DNA of 37,456 nt from Sulfurovum sp. (GCA_021647715.1 JAKIUE010000011.1:1-37456); one strand, 5' to 3'. Shown: positions 8,559-18,051, counted from the first letter of the stretch. Numbers and translations: made by a program. Notes: a model not told the origin generated them from the sequence alone.

Positions 8559-9810
8559 CTGATTTATTTAATACACCACAAAAGTCAAGATCACTTTTAA
8601 TCTTTGTAGTTTTAAATTCATTATGCGCAACAAGCATTACAAAAATATCAGATGTTTCTAGTGCATCACTTAGTGACTTAAGTGCAAAATTTACATTTTT
8701 AATTTTTAATTTTTCTGGTGAAGTATCTAAAGGGATATTCGGTTCTACTGCAACTACATTATCTAGTTGTTCCGTGAGTTTTTGCGTAATATATAGTGCT
8801 GGAGACTCCCTAAGGTCATCTATGTCAGGCTTAAATGCTAGACCCATACAGGCTATATTTGCTTTTCTTCCATTTTGCTTTTCAAACTCAAGTGCCGCAT
8901 TTTTTATTTTTTCTATAGCCCACTCTGTTTTATAATTATTCACTTCTCTCGCTGTTCGAATAATTTTCGCATCCTTACCTCCAGCATGCACGATAAACCA
9001 AGGATCAACGGCTATACAGTGACCTCCTACCCCAGCACCTGGCTGTAAGATATTTACACGTGGATGGCGGTTAGCAAGTGCAATTAGTTCCCACACATCT
9101 ATTTCAAACTTATCACATAAAATAGAAAGTTCATTGGCAAAAGCGATATTGACATCTCTAAAAGAATTTTCTGTAAGCTTGGCCATTTCCGCAGTTTTTG
9201 CATCTGTTGAAAGTACTTTCCCCTCTACAAATGTTTCATAAAACTCTACTGTTCGCTCTGTAGCTTTAGGAGTTGTTCCCCCGACAATTCTATCATTTTC
9301 TACAAGCTCAATCATTATCCTACCAGGAAGGACACGCTCAGGACAATGTGCTGTAAAAACCTTAGGCTCTTTATTTTCAGGGAAAAGCTCTGGACGTTCC
9401 TTCTTAAGTAACGCTTCAACTTTATCTGTAGTTCCCACAGGGGAAGTAGACTCCAATATAACAATATCACCCTCTTTAATGTATGGCGCTATAGCATTTG
9501 TTGCAGAGAGAACATAGTCTATATTTGGAACATAATTATCATAAAAAGGGGTAGGTACTGCAATGATAAAGATATCTGCTTCTTTTGGTACAGTACTTGC
9601 TTTTAGTTTTCCACTTAATACGGAAGACTGAACAAACGTGTCCAACCCTGGCTCAACGATATGAATTTTTCCATCATTTATTATATCTACTGTACTTTGC
9701 ACAACATCTACGCCATGAACCTCATACCCTCTATTTGCCAACAAAGCTGCTGTTGGCAGTCCTATATAACCAAGTCCTATAACACAAACTGTTGGAATAT
9801 GTTTATTCAT
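8548..9810 (-). CDS. wecC: UDP-N-acetyl-D-mannosamine dehydrogenase
   Basis: 420 residues. Oxidises UDP-ManNAc with two NAD+ to UDP-N-acetyl-mannosaminuronate, a precursor of acidic surface polysaccharides. The N-terminus has the NAD-binding loop VIGLGYIGLP, the middle carries FIIAVPTPF, ESTSPVGTT and CPERVLPG, and the catalytic Cys lies in GVGGHCIAVDPWF (about residue 260). LAFKPDIDDLRESPA marks the C-terminal UDP-binding domain. The ATG at 9810 overlaps the end of wecB by 8 nt and is preceded by AAGGAGAG. With wecB it forms the UDP-ManNAcA module at the head of the cluster. Related UDP-sugar dehydrogenases (UDP-Glc, UDP-GlcNAc) are the alternative, but the wecB neighbour favours this call. 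Confidence 0.93.
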   Translation of the reverse strand: MNKHIPTVCVIGLGYIGLPTAALLANRGYEVHGVDVVQSTVDIINDGKIHIVEPGLDTFVQSSVLSGKLKASTVPKEADIFIIAVPTPFYDNYVPNIDYVLSATNAIAPYIKEGDIVILESTSPVGTTDKVEALLKKERPELFPENKEPKVFTAHCPERVLPGRIMIELVENDRIVGGTTPKATERTVEFYETFVEGKVLSTDAKTAEMAKLTENSFRDVNIAFANELSILCDKFEIDVWELIALANRHPRVNILQPGAGVGGHCIAVDPWFIVHAGGKDAKIIRTAREVNNYKTEWAIEKIKNAALEFEKQNGRKANIACMGLAFKPDIDDLRESPALYITQKLTEQLDNVVAVEPNIPLDTSPEKLKIKNVNFALKSLSDALETSDIFVMLVAHNEFKTTKIKSDLDFCGVLNKSEIV

Positions 9811-10975
9811 TTAACTCTCCTTTTACATGTGCAACTATTTTTTCACTTGCATGTCCATCCCCGTAAGGATTACTTGCTTTACTCATCTTCTCATATGATT
9901 GCTTATCGTCTAACAGTTTTTGTGCTTCAGCAATAATAAGTTCTGTGTCAGTTCCCACTAACTTTACTGTTCCCGCTTCCAATGCTTCAGGGCGCTCTGT
10001 AGTATCTCTCATTACCAATACAGGCTTACCTAAAGAAGGTGCCTCTTCTTGTACTCCCCCACTATCTGTAATAATAAAGTATGATTTATCCATCATATAG
10101 ATAAACTGTTCATATTGTAAGGGGTCAATAAGATGTATATTCTCTGTATCTGATAAAAGTTCTTTGACTGGCTTTTGTACATTAGGATTTAGATGTACAG
10201 GATAGACAATATCAAAGTCTTTATTATTTTCAGCAATAGTCTTAAGTGCTTTACAAATATTAATAAATCCTTGTCCATGATTTTCTCTACGATGCCCTGT
10301 CACAAGAATAAATTTTGAATCTGAAATACTAAATACCTCATCTCTGTTTGTATTATTATTTATAGCGTCTTCTAATGACGCAATAATAGTTGTTTCAAGT
10401 TTTTGATTCGTTTTAATCTTGTCTAGTGCCAAGAAAAGTGCATCTATAACAGTATTACCCGTGATAATTACTTCTGTATCATTTACATTTTCTTTTAGTA
10501 AATTTTCTTTACTTGTTTGGGTGGGTGCAAAATGATATTTAGTAATTTGTGTGGTAAGCTGTCTATTTGCTTCTTCTGGCCAAGGAGAATATATGTCACC
10601 GGTTCTTAATCCTGCTTCTATATGTGCTACTTTTATCTTTTGATAATATGCTGCTAATGCTGTTGCAAAAGTTGTTGAAGTATCTCCATGTACAAAAACA
10701 ATATCTGGATTAAAATCAATCAAAACATCTTTCATACCAAGAAGTACATTTGACGTTACGTCATAGAGGTCTTGTCCGGGTTTCATAATATCTAAATCAT
10801 ACGCGGGTGTTATATCAAAAAGGTCTAATACCTGATCTAGCATTTCTCTATGCTGTGCTGTAACACATACCTTAGTCTCAAATGCATCTGATACTTTTTC
10901 AAATTCTTTTACAAGAGGTGCCATTTTAATGGCCTCTGGTCGTGTTCCAAAGACAATCAATATCTTTTTTTTCAT
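9803..10975 (-). CDS. wecB: UDP-N-acetylglucosamine 2-epimerase (non-hydrolysing)
   Basis: 390 residues from ATG 10975, which has AAGGAG about ten bases upstream; an in-frame ATG at 11041 lacks such a site and would add 22 residues not seen in the family. It interconverts UDP-GlcNAc and UDP-ManNAc in the cytoplasm. Family landmarks are VFGTRPEAIKMAP at the N-terminus, FVHGDTSTTFA, AHIEAGLRTGD, VTGHRRENHG and ITDSGGVQEEAPSLG followed by RDTTERPEA. It is the first gene of the polysaccharide cluster, with a -10 box about 40 bp upstream (11015-11020), and it overlaps wecC by 8 nt. Confidence 0.95.
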   Translation of the reverse strand: MKKKILIVFGTRPEAIKMAPLVKEFEKVSDAFETKVCVTAQHREMLDQVLDLFDITPAYDLDIMKPGQDLYDVTSNVLLGMKDVLIDFNPDIVFVHGDTSTTFATALAAYYQKIKVAHIEAGLRTGDIYSPWPEEANRQLTTQITKYHFAPTQTSKENLLKENVNDTEVIITGNTVIDALFLALDKIKTNQKLETTIIASLEDAINNNTNRDEVFSISDSKFILVTGHRRENHGQGFINICKALKTIAENNKDFDIVYPVHLNPNVQKPVKELLSDTENIHLIDPLQYEQFIYMMDKSYFIITDSGGVQEEAPSLGKPVLVMRDTTERPEALEAGTVKLVGTDTELIIAEAQKLLDDKQSYEKMSKASNPYGDGHASEKIVAHVKGELNE

Positions 10976-11014
10976 ACTAAAATACTCCTTTTTTATACTA
11001 TTAAAATAAAATGT

Positions 11015-11020
11015 ATTATA
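11015..11020 (-). promoter_or_regulatory. -10 box for wecB cluster
   Basis: TATAAT on the minus strand, 40 bases upstream of the wecB ATG. No convincing -35 box is visible, which is usual for sigma-70 promoters of Campylobacterota. It probably drives the polysaccharide genes. Confidence 0.55.
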
Positions 11021-11259
11021 CTTTTTACTTTTAGATGGCATAAATAAATGACTTATATTTGCAACTCAGCCATCTCTTCTTAATTACGAAGGTATAAAAG
11101 GAGACCTGTACTAGTTTTCTGCCCTACTCTCATAAGTAGTTTAGCTTAACGCGTACTATAACTTGATATTTCTTAATTTCAACTTAATAAATGTTCTTTT
11201 TGCCTACATATCTATCTAGTGTACCCATCCCTAATAGCAATTACTTAAGTATCTCACGG

Positions 11260-11265
11260 TATAAT
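11260..11265 (+). promoter_or_regulatory. -10 box for tRNA-Val
   Basis: TATAAT ending 20 bases before the tRNA 5' end, preceded by GG; no clear -35 box. Spacing predicts a transcript start near 11272, giving a short 5' leader for RNase P to remove. Confidence 0.6.
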
Positions 11266-11285
11266 TTCACTCTTTTAGTACCATT

Positions 11286-11360
11286 GCTCGATTAACTCAG
11301 CGGTAGAGTGCCTCCATGACATGGAGGTGGTCACAAGTTCGAATCTTGTATCGAGCACCA
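11286..11360 (+). tRNA. tRNA-Val (anticodon GAC)
   Basis: A complete 75-base cloverleaf can be folded by hand. The acceptor stem pairs GCTCGAT with ATCGAGC, followed by discriminator A and an encoded CCA. The D arm pairs ACTC with GAGT. The anticodon stem CCTCC/GGAGG encloses loop ATGACAT, with T33 and anticodon GAC. The T arm pairs ACAAG with CTTGT around TTCGAAT. GAC reads GUC (and GUU) valine codons. It stands alone between oppositely directed neighbours wecB and dapF; dapF ends 3 bases beyond it. Confidence 0.95.
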
Positions 11361-11363
11361 TCC

Positions 11364-12113
11364 TTATACTATAAATGTCTCAGCCTCAAAAGTCTTAGTC
11401 ACTTGTCCCCCAAAACGATATATGCCATTTTCGTAACTCACATAAAGCTCATCTTTACTGATTGGCTGCACTTTTAATTGTCCTGAAACATGACCTTCAA
11501 TATGATTACGTATATAGCATGCTACCATTCCTGTACCACAAGCAAGTGTTTCATCTTCTACGCCACGTTCATAGGTTCTAACGTACATTACATCACCCTC
11601 AAGTTTACAAATGTTTACATTGCAGTTATATTTTTGTCGTAACTTTCTTGCTTCTTCTAAGTCAAAGTTATCAAGGCTCTCACGTATTGCCACTAAATGA
11701 GGGACACCTGAGTTTATAAGCCACCAATTTTCACCAGACTCTTCGATATCTTTACGAATAATATCGGGTTCAACCATATCACTAACGACATATAGTCCAT
11801 TAATACTAGCACGTATCAGACCTGCTCCCGTTAAGAATTCTGCATTATTGTCTTTGCTGATACCTTTTTCATGTGCAAAATGAGCTACACATCGTGAAGC
11901 ATTGCCACACATATCTGCAACAGAACCATCTGAATTATAAAATTCCCACTCAAAATCATATTTTTTATGTGGCAATAATACAACTAAACCATCTGCCCCC
12001 ACTCCATTTTGTCTATGACACAAAGTACGAGCAAGCTCTGATCTATCTTCTTTTTTTTGTGCAATAAATAATATAAAATCATTGCCATTACCAGAATATT
12101 TTGTAACAGTCAT
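11364..12113 (-). CDS. dapF: Diaminopimelate epimerase
   Basis: 249 residues. Converts LL- to meso-diaminopimelate for lysine and peptidoglycan synthesis. The two catalytic cysteines are visible: Cys69 in DMCGNASRC and Cys192 in ACGTGMVA. The N-terminus MTVTKYSGNGNDFIL and NGVGADGL are family hallmarks. It is slightly shorter than the roughly 270 residues common in other phyla, as is typical of Campylobacterota. Its ATG overlaps the coaE stop by 4 nt (ATGA), so coaE and dapF are co-translated. Confidence 0.95.
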   Translation of the reverse strand: MTVTKYSGNGNDFILFIAQKKEDRSELARTLCHRQNGVGADGLVVLLPHKKYDFEWEFYNSDGSVADMCGNASRCVAHFAHEKGISKDNNAEFLTGAGLIRASINGLYVVSDMVEPDIIRKDIEESGENWWLINSGVPHLVAIRESLDNFDLEEARKLRQKYNCNVNICKLEGDVMYVRTYERGVEDETLACGTGMVACYIRNHIEGHVSGQLKVQPISKDELYVSYENGIYRFGGQVTKTFEAETFIV

Positions 12114-12703
12114 CTAAAATCTCCTAGAATTTCTTCTTTTACTTTTTGACATTCATGTATCAACTGATGCAAGTCTCCACTGTTATCTATCACATAGGTT
12201 GCACGTTTTCGTTTCTCTTCTATATTTACTTGGGTATCTATGCGAATCATTGCATCTTCCACTGTATAACCATCTCTTTTTATTAGTCTTTCTATTTGTT
12301 TATCTTTAGGGGTATAGACAACCAAATGTCTCTTGATAGGGTAATGTTCCTTCTCAAAAAAAAGTGGAATATCTATAAAATAAGGCTTTTTTACCATATC
12401 TTCTTCATGAGAAAGTTGTTTAATTTCATCAAAAATGAGAGGATGCAGCAAGGACTCCAAAAATAATCTTTCTTTTTTATCATTAAAGACAATACCCCCA
12501 AGTATTTTACGATTTACCTTTTTTTCTTTTACACAATCGTTTCCAAAATGTGCTTTAATCTCAAGATGTTGCTCATCTAGTATCTTATGTGCTATTTTAT
12601 CTGCATCTATAATTGTAAATCCATTTGTTTCAAAAAACTTTGCAGCAGTACTTTTGCCTGTAGCAATACTTCCCGTTAACACAATAGCAAATTCAAACGC
12701 CAT
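12110..12703 (-). CDS. coaE: Dephospho-CoA kinase
   Basis: 197 residues. Phosphorylates the 3'-OH of dephospho-CoA, the last step of coenzyme A synthesis. The P-loop GSIATGKS is at residues 11-18, followed by the substrate-binding segment IIDADKIAHKIL, the CoA-domain stretch ESLLHPLIFDEI, and the lid-region motif YTPKDKQIERLIKRDG with RIDTQ. The length matches the family. It sits 18 bp from the L,D-transpeptidase gene and overlaps dapF by 4 nt. Confidence 0.93.
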   Translation of the reverse strand: MAFEFAIVLTGSIATGKSTAAKFFETNGFTIIDADKIAHKILDEQHLEIKAHFGNDCVKEKKVNRKILGGIVFNDKKERLFLESLLHPLIFDEIKQLSHEEDMVKKPYFIDIPLFFEKEHYPIKRHLVVYTPKDKQIERLIKRDGYTVEDAMIRIDTQVNIEEKRKRATYVIDNSGDLHQLIHECQKVKEEILGDFR

Positions 12704-12721
12704 ACTAAGTACCTTAAGTTT

Positions 12722-14398
12722 TTACCATTTTCTAAAAGACTTCAGCTGCATTTTGTCATATCCGTAGATATCATCTCTAAATTGTAACTTTCCGTCATAG
12801 TCTACCCATGCTGTTAAATATATGACATCAATAGGCACTTTTTCTTCAAGTGTGATATCTACTCTATCTTTCCCTTTAAGTGTCTCCTGTGACTCTTTAA
12901 AATTAATATTTTTATTGAATTTAGAAAAGGTTTCTAATAATTTTCTTGGTTTGTGCAAACGAATACACCCATGTGAAAATGCTCTCTTGTTTCTATTGAA
13001 TAATTTTTTAGCTGGTGTATCGTGCATATACACTGCATATTTATTTGGAAAAAGGAACTTCACTTTTCCTAGTGCATTTCTAGGCCCAGGTAACTGTGCA
13101 AAACGAAAAGGCATATGTTCACTGTAAAGATATTCAACCCAATCAATGGAACGCGGATTTACTTTTTCCGCATCTTCCCCCCATCCTGACCGTATTTCTA
13201 TACCTCTTTTTGCCATAGCATTTGGATTTCTAAGAAGCTTGGGTATCATCTCTTTTTGTATAATGCTTTTAGGTAAATTCCAATAAGGGTTTAAAACAAT
13301 CGTTTTTACTTTATTTGAAAAAATAGGTGTTGGGTTCTTTGGTTTACCTACTACTGTACGCATTTCTTGTATCAAGGTTCCATTTTCTTCAAAATAGAGC
13401 ATAAAATCTGGAATATTCATGACAATATGTAAACGTGATGTATGTTTTGGTAACCACTTTATACGGTCAAGATTTAGTAAAATAATTTCAATACGTTTAT
13501 TTACTGTTGTGTTTAAAAGTCTGAGTGTTCTTGAACCTACTACCCCATCAGCTTTCATACCATTTCTTTTTTGAAATATTTTTACCGCTTTTTGTAAGCA
13601 CTTATCATAAGTATTATCTTCTAAACTATTTTCACAAGAAACATAATCTTCCGTAGCACGTAAACGCTCGCGTAAACTGCCCACACCAACAATTTGTCTT
13701 AATTTCTTATATGGCTTTAATTTACCTAAGAGTTCTATTTTCGGCCACCCTCCATTGGCTTGTATCGCTCTATACTTTACAAGTTTCTTCTGTAATGCCT
13801 TATAACGATACTGCGTTGGTACTGCATTTTCTAACTGCTTAGATAAGCTTCCACCCAGTACAGCATCCTCAAGCATCATAATTGGGTCTGCATTTGGTCT
13901 ATTAAGTTCCCATTCTGTATTCACATCATTCACCATAAGATTAGAAATACGCGCTTGAAACGCACCCCAGTTAATACTACCAAAGTATGCATAATTTGTG
14001 TATGCATAATAAAGTTGTGATATCTTAAATTCTAGTTCTACTTTTTGTGTTAAAGTTCCACCTTCTGCATACAGTGTCCTAACAGTACTTTCTAATGCTA
14101 AGGTATTGTTATATAGTTTTCCTTTTACATTAAGTGTATCATCATTCTTAATTTTGGCAAATAAATCTTTTGCCCTGATGGAGACATTCCCTTCATTCAT
14201 CCATATAGGTACGAAAAAGAGCTGAGTATATAGTCGTCTTAAAAAGCTTTTCTTAGGCTGAGCCTGAAGTGAATTTATAATTATATCCGATGCTTCTTCT
14301 TTATATTCTACTTTTGCGGCACATAACTGTGTAGAACTTACATACCCCATTAAAAACAATACTGTACACAACTGTATTATCTTTTTTTTAAATTTCAT
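12722..14398 (-). CDS. L,D-transpeptidase with scaffold and peptidoglycan-binding domains (YcbB-like)
   Basis: 558 residues with a cleavable signal peptide (about residues 1-28, ending LCAAK). A helical scaffold region follows. Residues about 250-295 form a PG_binding_1 repeat (NTYDKCLQKAVKIFQKRNGM and DGVVGSRTL mark it), and the YkuD catalytic domain occupies about 320-520, with the active Cys478 in SHGCIRLHKP and an upstream YAVYMHDTP carrying the conserved His. The architecture matches LdtD/YcbB enzymes, which form 3-3 cross-links in periplasmic peptidoglycan or attach peptides. In curved Campylobacterota related enzymes affect cell shape. The start is supported by AGGAAAA upstream of the ATG. 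The dapF gene in the same run supplies the DAP on which the cross-links are made. Confidence 0.9.
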   Translation of the reverse strand: MKFKKKIIQLCTVLFLMGYVSSTQLCAAKVEYKEEASDIIINSLQAQPKKSFLRRLYTQLFFVPIWMNEGNVSIRAKDLFAKIKNDDTLNVKGKLYNNTLALESTVRTLYAEGGTLTQKVELEFKISQLYYAYTNYAYFGSINWGAFQARISNLMVNDVNTEWELNRPNADPIMMLEDAVLGGSLSKQLENAVPTQYRYKALQKKLVKYRAIQANGGWPKIELLGKLKPYKKLRQIVGVGSLRERLRATEDYVSCENSLEDNTYDKCLQKAVKIFQKRNGMKADGVVGSRTLRLLNTTVNKRIEIILLNLDRIKWLPKHTSRLHIVMNIPDFMLYFEENGTLIQEMRTVVGKPKNPTPIFSNKVKTIVLNPYWNLPKSIIQKEMIPKLLRNPNAMAKRGIEIRSGWGEDAEKVNPRSIDWVEYLYSEHMPFRFAQLPGPRNALGKVKFLFPNKYAVYMHDTPAKKLFNRNKRAFSHGCIRLHKPRKLLETFSKFNKNINFKESQETLKGKDRVDITLEEKVPIDVIYLTAWVDYDGKLQFRDDIYGYDKMQLKSFRKW

Positions 14399-14472
14399 TC
14401 ATTTTTCCTAAATATAAATTAATTATTATTTGCTTTTCTCTTAATTATATCGTAAACTTATCAGACTAGTGT

Positions 14473-14478
14473 TAAAAT
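14473..14478 (+). promoter_or_regulatory. -10-like box directly before the Bat operon
   Basis: TAAAAT ends only six bases before the ATG of the first VWA gene, and no ribosome site is seen before that ATG. If functional it would give a leaderless transcript. A further upstream TTATAT (about 14443-14448) is an alternative. Confidence 0.35.
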
Positions 14479-14484
14479 AGTTGT

Positions 14485-15393
14485 ATGCATTTTGAACTAG
14501 GCTCTTTTTGGTATCTTATTTTATTACTTTTTTTACCTTGTTTTTTCTGGTGCAAAGAATATACTATTCCCTATTATTTTCCAAAACTATCTTGGGTTAC
14601 ACAAAAAAGTATTTTCATATCTTGGGAGCTTTTACTAAAAATGTTTCTTTACACACTTATGGTATTTGCACTCACCAAACCTTTTATCTATAATAGTTCT
14701 ACGCTAAGTCATAAAAAAGGTCGTGACCTTATTATAGTGCTTGATGCTTCTGGTTCTATGGCGCAAAGTGGATTTAATCCTGATGATAGACTTGCAAGTA
14801 AGTTTAATACAAATATAGCCTTAGCATCAAACTTCATTTCTAACCGTTATGATGATAATGTAGGTGTAGTTCTTTTTGGTACTTTTGCTTATACCGCTTC
14901 ACCATTAACCTATGACTTGGACTCCCTCATATATGTTTTAGGCATGACCAATGTCGGTATAGCAGGAGAGAGTACCGCCTTAGGTGATGCCATCATGCAG
15001 GCAATACGTACACTCTCCTTTGGTGAAGCCAAAAGTAAAGCCATTATTTTACTCACTGATGGATACCATAATGCTGGGGAAACCTCTCCTAAAGTTGCTG
15101 TTACACAAGCAAAAAAACTAGGTATAAAAGTCTATACTATTGGGCTAGGTAAAGGTTCAAACTTTGATGCTAGCCTCCTGAAAACAATTGCAAGTGAGAC
15201 TAAAGCAAAGAGTTACATTGCTTTAGATACAAAAAAACTTCAGGATATCTACAAAGAGATAAACAAACTTGAGCCTTCCAATATACGAAGTGAACAGTAC
15301 CTTCAACAGGATTTACTAATCTCCTTCCCGCTTCTACTTAGTTTCATTCTGTTATTAGGGTGGACATATTGGATGCAGAGGAGAGATACATGA
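14485..15393 (+). CDS. BatA-like VWA-domain membrane protein
   Basis: 302 residues. A membrane segment near the N-terminus (residues 8-22) and another at 48-66 precede a von Willebrand A domain whose MIDAS metal site DASGS is at residues 87-91. The domain also shows ESTALGDAI (MIDAS Thr) and ILLTDGYHNAG (MIDAS Asp). A last membrane helix lies at about 278-296. This is the BatA arrangement: a metal-dependent protein-binding domain held at the membrane. It is the first gene of a five-gene operon and overlaps the next gene by 4 nt. Bat proteins with MoxR ATPases are linked to envelope stress resistance and, in some bacteria, aerotolerance; the exact job here is unknown. Confidence 0.85.
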   Translation: MHFELGSFWYLILLLFLPCFFWCKEYTIPYYFPKLSWVTQKSIFISWELLLKMFLYTLMVFALTKPFIYNSSTLSHKKGRDLIIVLDASGSMAQSGFNPDDRLASKFNTNIALASNFISNRYDDNVGVVLFGTFAYTASPLTYDLDSLIYVLGMTNVGIAGESTALGDAIMQAIRTLSFGEAKSKAIILLTDGYHNAGETSPKVAVTQAKKLGIKVYTIGLGKGSNFDASLLKTIASETKAKSYIALDTKKLQDIYKEINKLEPSNIRSEQYLQQDLLISFPLLLSFILLLGWTYWMQRRDT

Positions 15394-16922
15394 GCTTTTT
15401 AATGCCTATCTTTTTATGGCTACTTATTCCTTTTGTTATCTTTTTTATAAAAAGTACAAATAGTATTGTTGTGAAGACCCATGTTCTTATTCTTATTTTA
15501 CTCATAATCACCCTCGCACGTCCTGTACAAGAAGAGGTTGTACAGAAAAGTGATGTAGACGCAAAACAGATTATTATTGCTATTGATATCTCATATTCTA
15601 TGCATGCTAAGGACATATCTCCTACACGCTATATTTTTGCAAAAGAAACCATCAAGCACTTACTTTCACACAATATTACAGATAATATCATGCTCATTGC
15701 GTTTACAAGTAACCCCCTTTTACTCTCTCCCTTTAGCACAGATCATACCCTTGTTAGCATTGCATTAGATACGCTCAATCCAGAGTTTATTCTCACAAAA
15801 GGGACTTCTCTAAAAAAACTCTTTACCAAGCTCACTACTCTACCACAGACCCCCCAAACACTCATCCTTATGACTGATGGAGGAGAAGAAAATAACACTG
15901 AGTTGTTAACAGATATTTTACAAAAGAGTAACATTTCACTTATTACACTTGCTTTAGGTACGACACAAGGCACAACTGTCTCCAAAAAGGATGGCACTCT
16001 TGTCAAAGATAAAGAAGGAAATCTTGTCGTTTCTCGTATCAACCCTATCCTAGCAACACTCACTCATAAAATCGGAGGTAAGTATCTATCCGTGGCTTCT
16101 ACGCCAAAAGAAACTGCATCTATCATTCATTCAGAACTGAAGGAAAATAAAAATACACAACAGATACAAAAAGATCAACATTCATACAAAGAATTTTATC
16201 AATTCCCTTTATTGCTAGCTACGCTTTTGTTTTTATTTCTACATACGCGCGCTGTTAAATACGTCATCCTCTTTTTTGTTTTTTTAGGTCTCCCTTTACA
16301 AGGCTCACTTCTTGACAATTATTATCTCTATAAATCGTACCAATCCTATACACATAAAAACTACAAAGCTACACATCAAACGCTCAGAAAACTAGACAGA
16401 ATCTCTTTACAAAGTCAGTTTCTTCTAGCCAACTCCGCATACAAAATGGGCAAGTATAAAAAAGCTATAGAACTATATACTTCGCTGCAATCTACATCCA
16501 TTCCTATCAAACAACAACTCTACTATAATACGGCAAATGCTTATGTACAGTTACATAAATATACTAAGGCCAAGATATACTATATCAAGGCTCTACAGTT
16601 AGGATTTGATAAAGATGCATTACATAATCTCAAGCTTTGTGTGTCTTTAAAAGATAAGAAATCTTCGGCACTTGGTATAGCGCATCCTAAATCTCAAAGT
16701 CCGCACTCAACTAAAAGTGAATCTGCGCATAAAAAAGCCGATGAGAAAAGAGAAGAAGACCAACCTAGCTCATCATCAGGCATGGGCGAAAAAGAACGGA
16801 CAAAAGAAACAGAAAAACAAAGTAAACTCATCTCATATGAAGCACCTCAAAAACAACCCCTAAGTTCAAAAGTATATGAACTGATCAATAAAGGATATAT
16901 ATATGAAACACAGCCTTGGTAG
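15390..16922 (+). CDS. BatB-BatC-like fusion: VWA domain plus TPR repeats
   Basis: 510 residues from ATG 15390, preceded by AGGAGA and overlapping the BatA-like stop as ATGA; an in-frame ATG at 15360 lies inside the previous gene and lacks a site. Residues 1-45 hold two membrane helices. The VWA domain starts with DISYS at 66-70 and has KGTSLKKL and LILMTDGGEEN. A third membrane helix lies near 275-300. TPR-like repeats follow (LANSAYKMGKYKKAIELY, YYNTANAYVQLHKYTKAKIYY), then about 80 residues of Ser/Lys/Glu-rich, probably disordered tail. In many Bacteroidetes BatB and BatC are separate proteins; here one frame carries both. Confidence 0.85.
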   Translation: MSFLMPIFLWLLIPFVIFFIKSTNSIVVKTHVLILILLIITLARPVQEEVVQKSDVDAKQIIIAIDISYSMHAKDISPTRYIFAKETIKHLLSHNITDNIMLIAFTSNPLLLSPFSTDHTLVSIALDTLNPEFILTKGTSLKKLFTKLTTLPQTPQTLILMTDGGEENNTELLTDILQKSNISLITLALGTTQGTTVSKKDGTLVKDKEGNLVVSRINPILATLTHKIGGKYLSVASTPKETASIIHSELKENKNTQQIQKDQHSYKEFYQFPLLLATLLFLFLHTRAVKYVILFFVFLGLPLQGSLLDNYYLYKSYQSYTHKNYKATHQTLRKLDRISLQSQFLLANSAYKMGKYKKAIELYTSLQSTSIPIKQQLYYNTANAYVQLHKYTKAKIYYIKALQLGFDKDALHNLKLCVSLKDKKSSALGIAHPKSQSPHSTKSESAHKKADEKREEDQPSSSSGMGEKERTKETEKQSKLISYEAPQKQPLSSKVYELINKGYIYETQPW

Positions 16923-18051
16923 ATTCTTTTTACTATTATTCATACTTTTCTTGCCTGCAATGCATATAGAAGCAGAAGATTTCAGCTATCATTTTAATGT
17001 AGACAAAAATGATCCTTATGTCAAAGAGTCTGTCCTTCTAACTTTTGATATCAATCAAACCAACCATGATGTTATTTTACTTTTTGACTTCGATCTCATC
17101 AAAAATAAAAACTATACTTATCAAAGAGTGAATATACAAGAGTCAAGTAGTTCACATGCATTACAAATACGTTACACCTATCTTATTTATCCACTTCATA
17201 ATGGGAACATAGACATTGAATTTAAACTCAGAAAAAAGGTTACTACTGATGATTCTGTGGCTTATAGTTTTTCAGGTGACAGAGACAATGTCAAAGGTCT
17301 TGTTACCAAAAACTATACCATCGAGTTACCTCCTTTGACACTCCTTGTCAAGTCATTACCAAAAGATACACAGATTGTTGGTGATTTTACTTTAGAGCAT
17401 ATCATTAAAAAGTATCATGCCAAAGTATATGAATCGCTCCCTGTTACACTGATTATCAAAGGAAAAGGCTATACTCCACTACTCAATCAAATACTCCCCG
17501 CAGATATCAATTTTACGTCTTTTAAAGAAAAACCTATAGTGCATATCCTATCCACGATGCATGGCTCTAAAAATACTGTACGTTACAATATGGCACTCTC
17601 GCATAACAAGAATTTCACACTACCATCTATAAAAATACAGGCATTTAACCCTCTAACTGAAAAAGTCTATACACTCAAAGTACCTTCCCAAAAATTCACA
17701 ATTACAGACATAAATAAAAGCGCATTGGTTGATAAAGTTGACGCACCTCCTGTTCTCAAAGAGGACTGGAGTTGGCTTAAGACATTTTTATCCTACCTCC
17801 TAATATTTGTCTCAGGTTTTTTTACAGCAAAGGTATTCCGAGTGCAGACAAGAAACAAATACACGAAAACACCTCACCCAATTTTTGGAAAGATAAAACA
17901 ATCAAAAAATAAAAAAGAACTTCTCCAAACCCTTATGGCATATGATACTCAACGTTTTGCTGTGTGTATTGATAAGTTAGAGAACTCTTTGTATGCAAAT
18001 GGTAAAATGAATCTAGAAAAAGTAAAAAAAGAGGCACTAGATTTACTATGA
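16903..18051 (+). CDS. BatD-like envelope protein
   Basis: 382 residues with a signal peptide (about 1-23, ending HIEAED), a beta-rich extracytoplasmic part, and one membrane helix near residues 290-310 (FLSYLLIFVSGFFTAKVF) followed by a lysine-rich cytoplasmic tail. The sequence opening YVKESVLLTFDI and a second immunoglobulin-like domain with YESLPVTLIIKGKG are as expected for BatD (oxygen tolerance) proteins. The start overlaps the VWA-TPR gene by 20 nt and has AAAGGA seven bases upstream. Shorter than typical BatD proteins. Role: presumed partner of the VWA proteins in the envelope. Confidence 0.75.
   Translation: MKHSLGRFFLLLFILFLPAMHIEAEDFSYHFNVDKNDPYVKESVLLTFDINQTNHDVILLFDFDLIKNKNYTYQRVNIQESSSSHALQIRYTYLIYPLHNGNIDIEFKLRKKVTTDDSVAYSFSGDRDNVKGLVTKNYTIELPPLTLLVKSLPKDTQIVGDFTLEHIIKKYHAKVYESLPVTLIIKGKGYTPLLNQILPADINFTSFKEKPIVHILSTMHGSKNTVRYNMALSHNKNFTLPSIKIQAFNPLTEKVYTLKVPSQKFTITDINKSALVDKVDAPPVLKEDWSWLKTFLSYLLIFVSGFFTAKVFRVQTRNKYTKTPHPIFGKIKQSKNKKELLQTLMAYDTQRFAVCIDKLENSLYANGKMNLEKVKKEALDLL

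Larger units (their letters stand above)
10976..11285. other. Intergenic region between wecB and tRNA-Val
   Basis: No coding frame with a ribosome site was found in these 310 bases. It holds the leftward wecB promoter near its left end and the rightward tRNA promoter near its right end; the middle (about 11040-11240) shows nothing recognisable. Confidence 0.6.

Noticed and set aside
15743-16063. 106-residue minus-strand frame inside the VWA-TPR gene
   Set aside because: Antisense shadow of a well-supported VWA domain; no own ribosome site.
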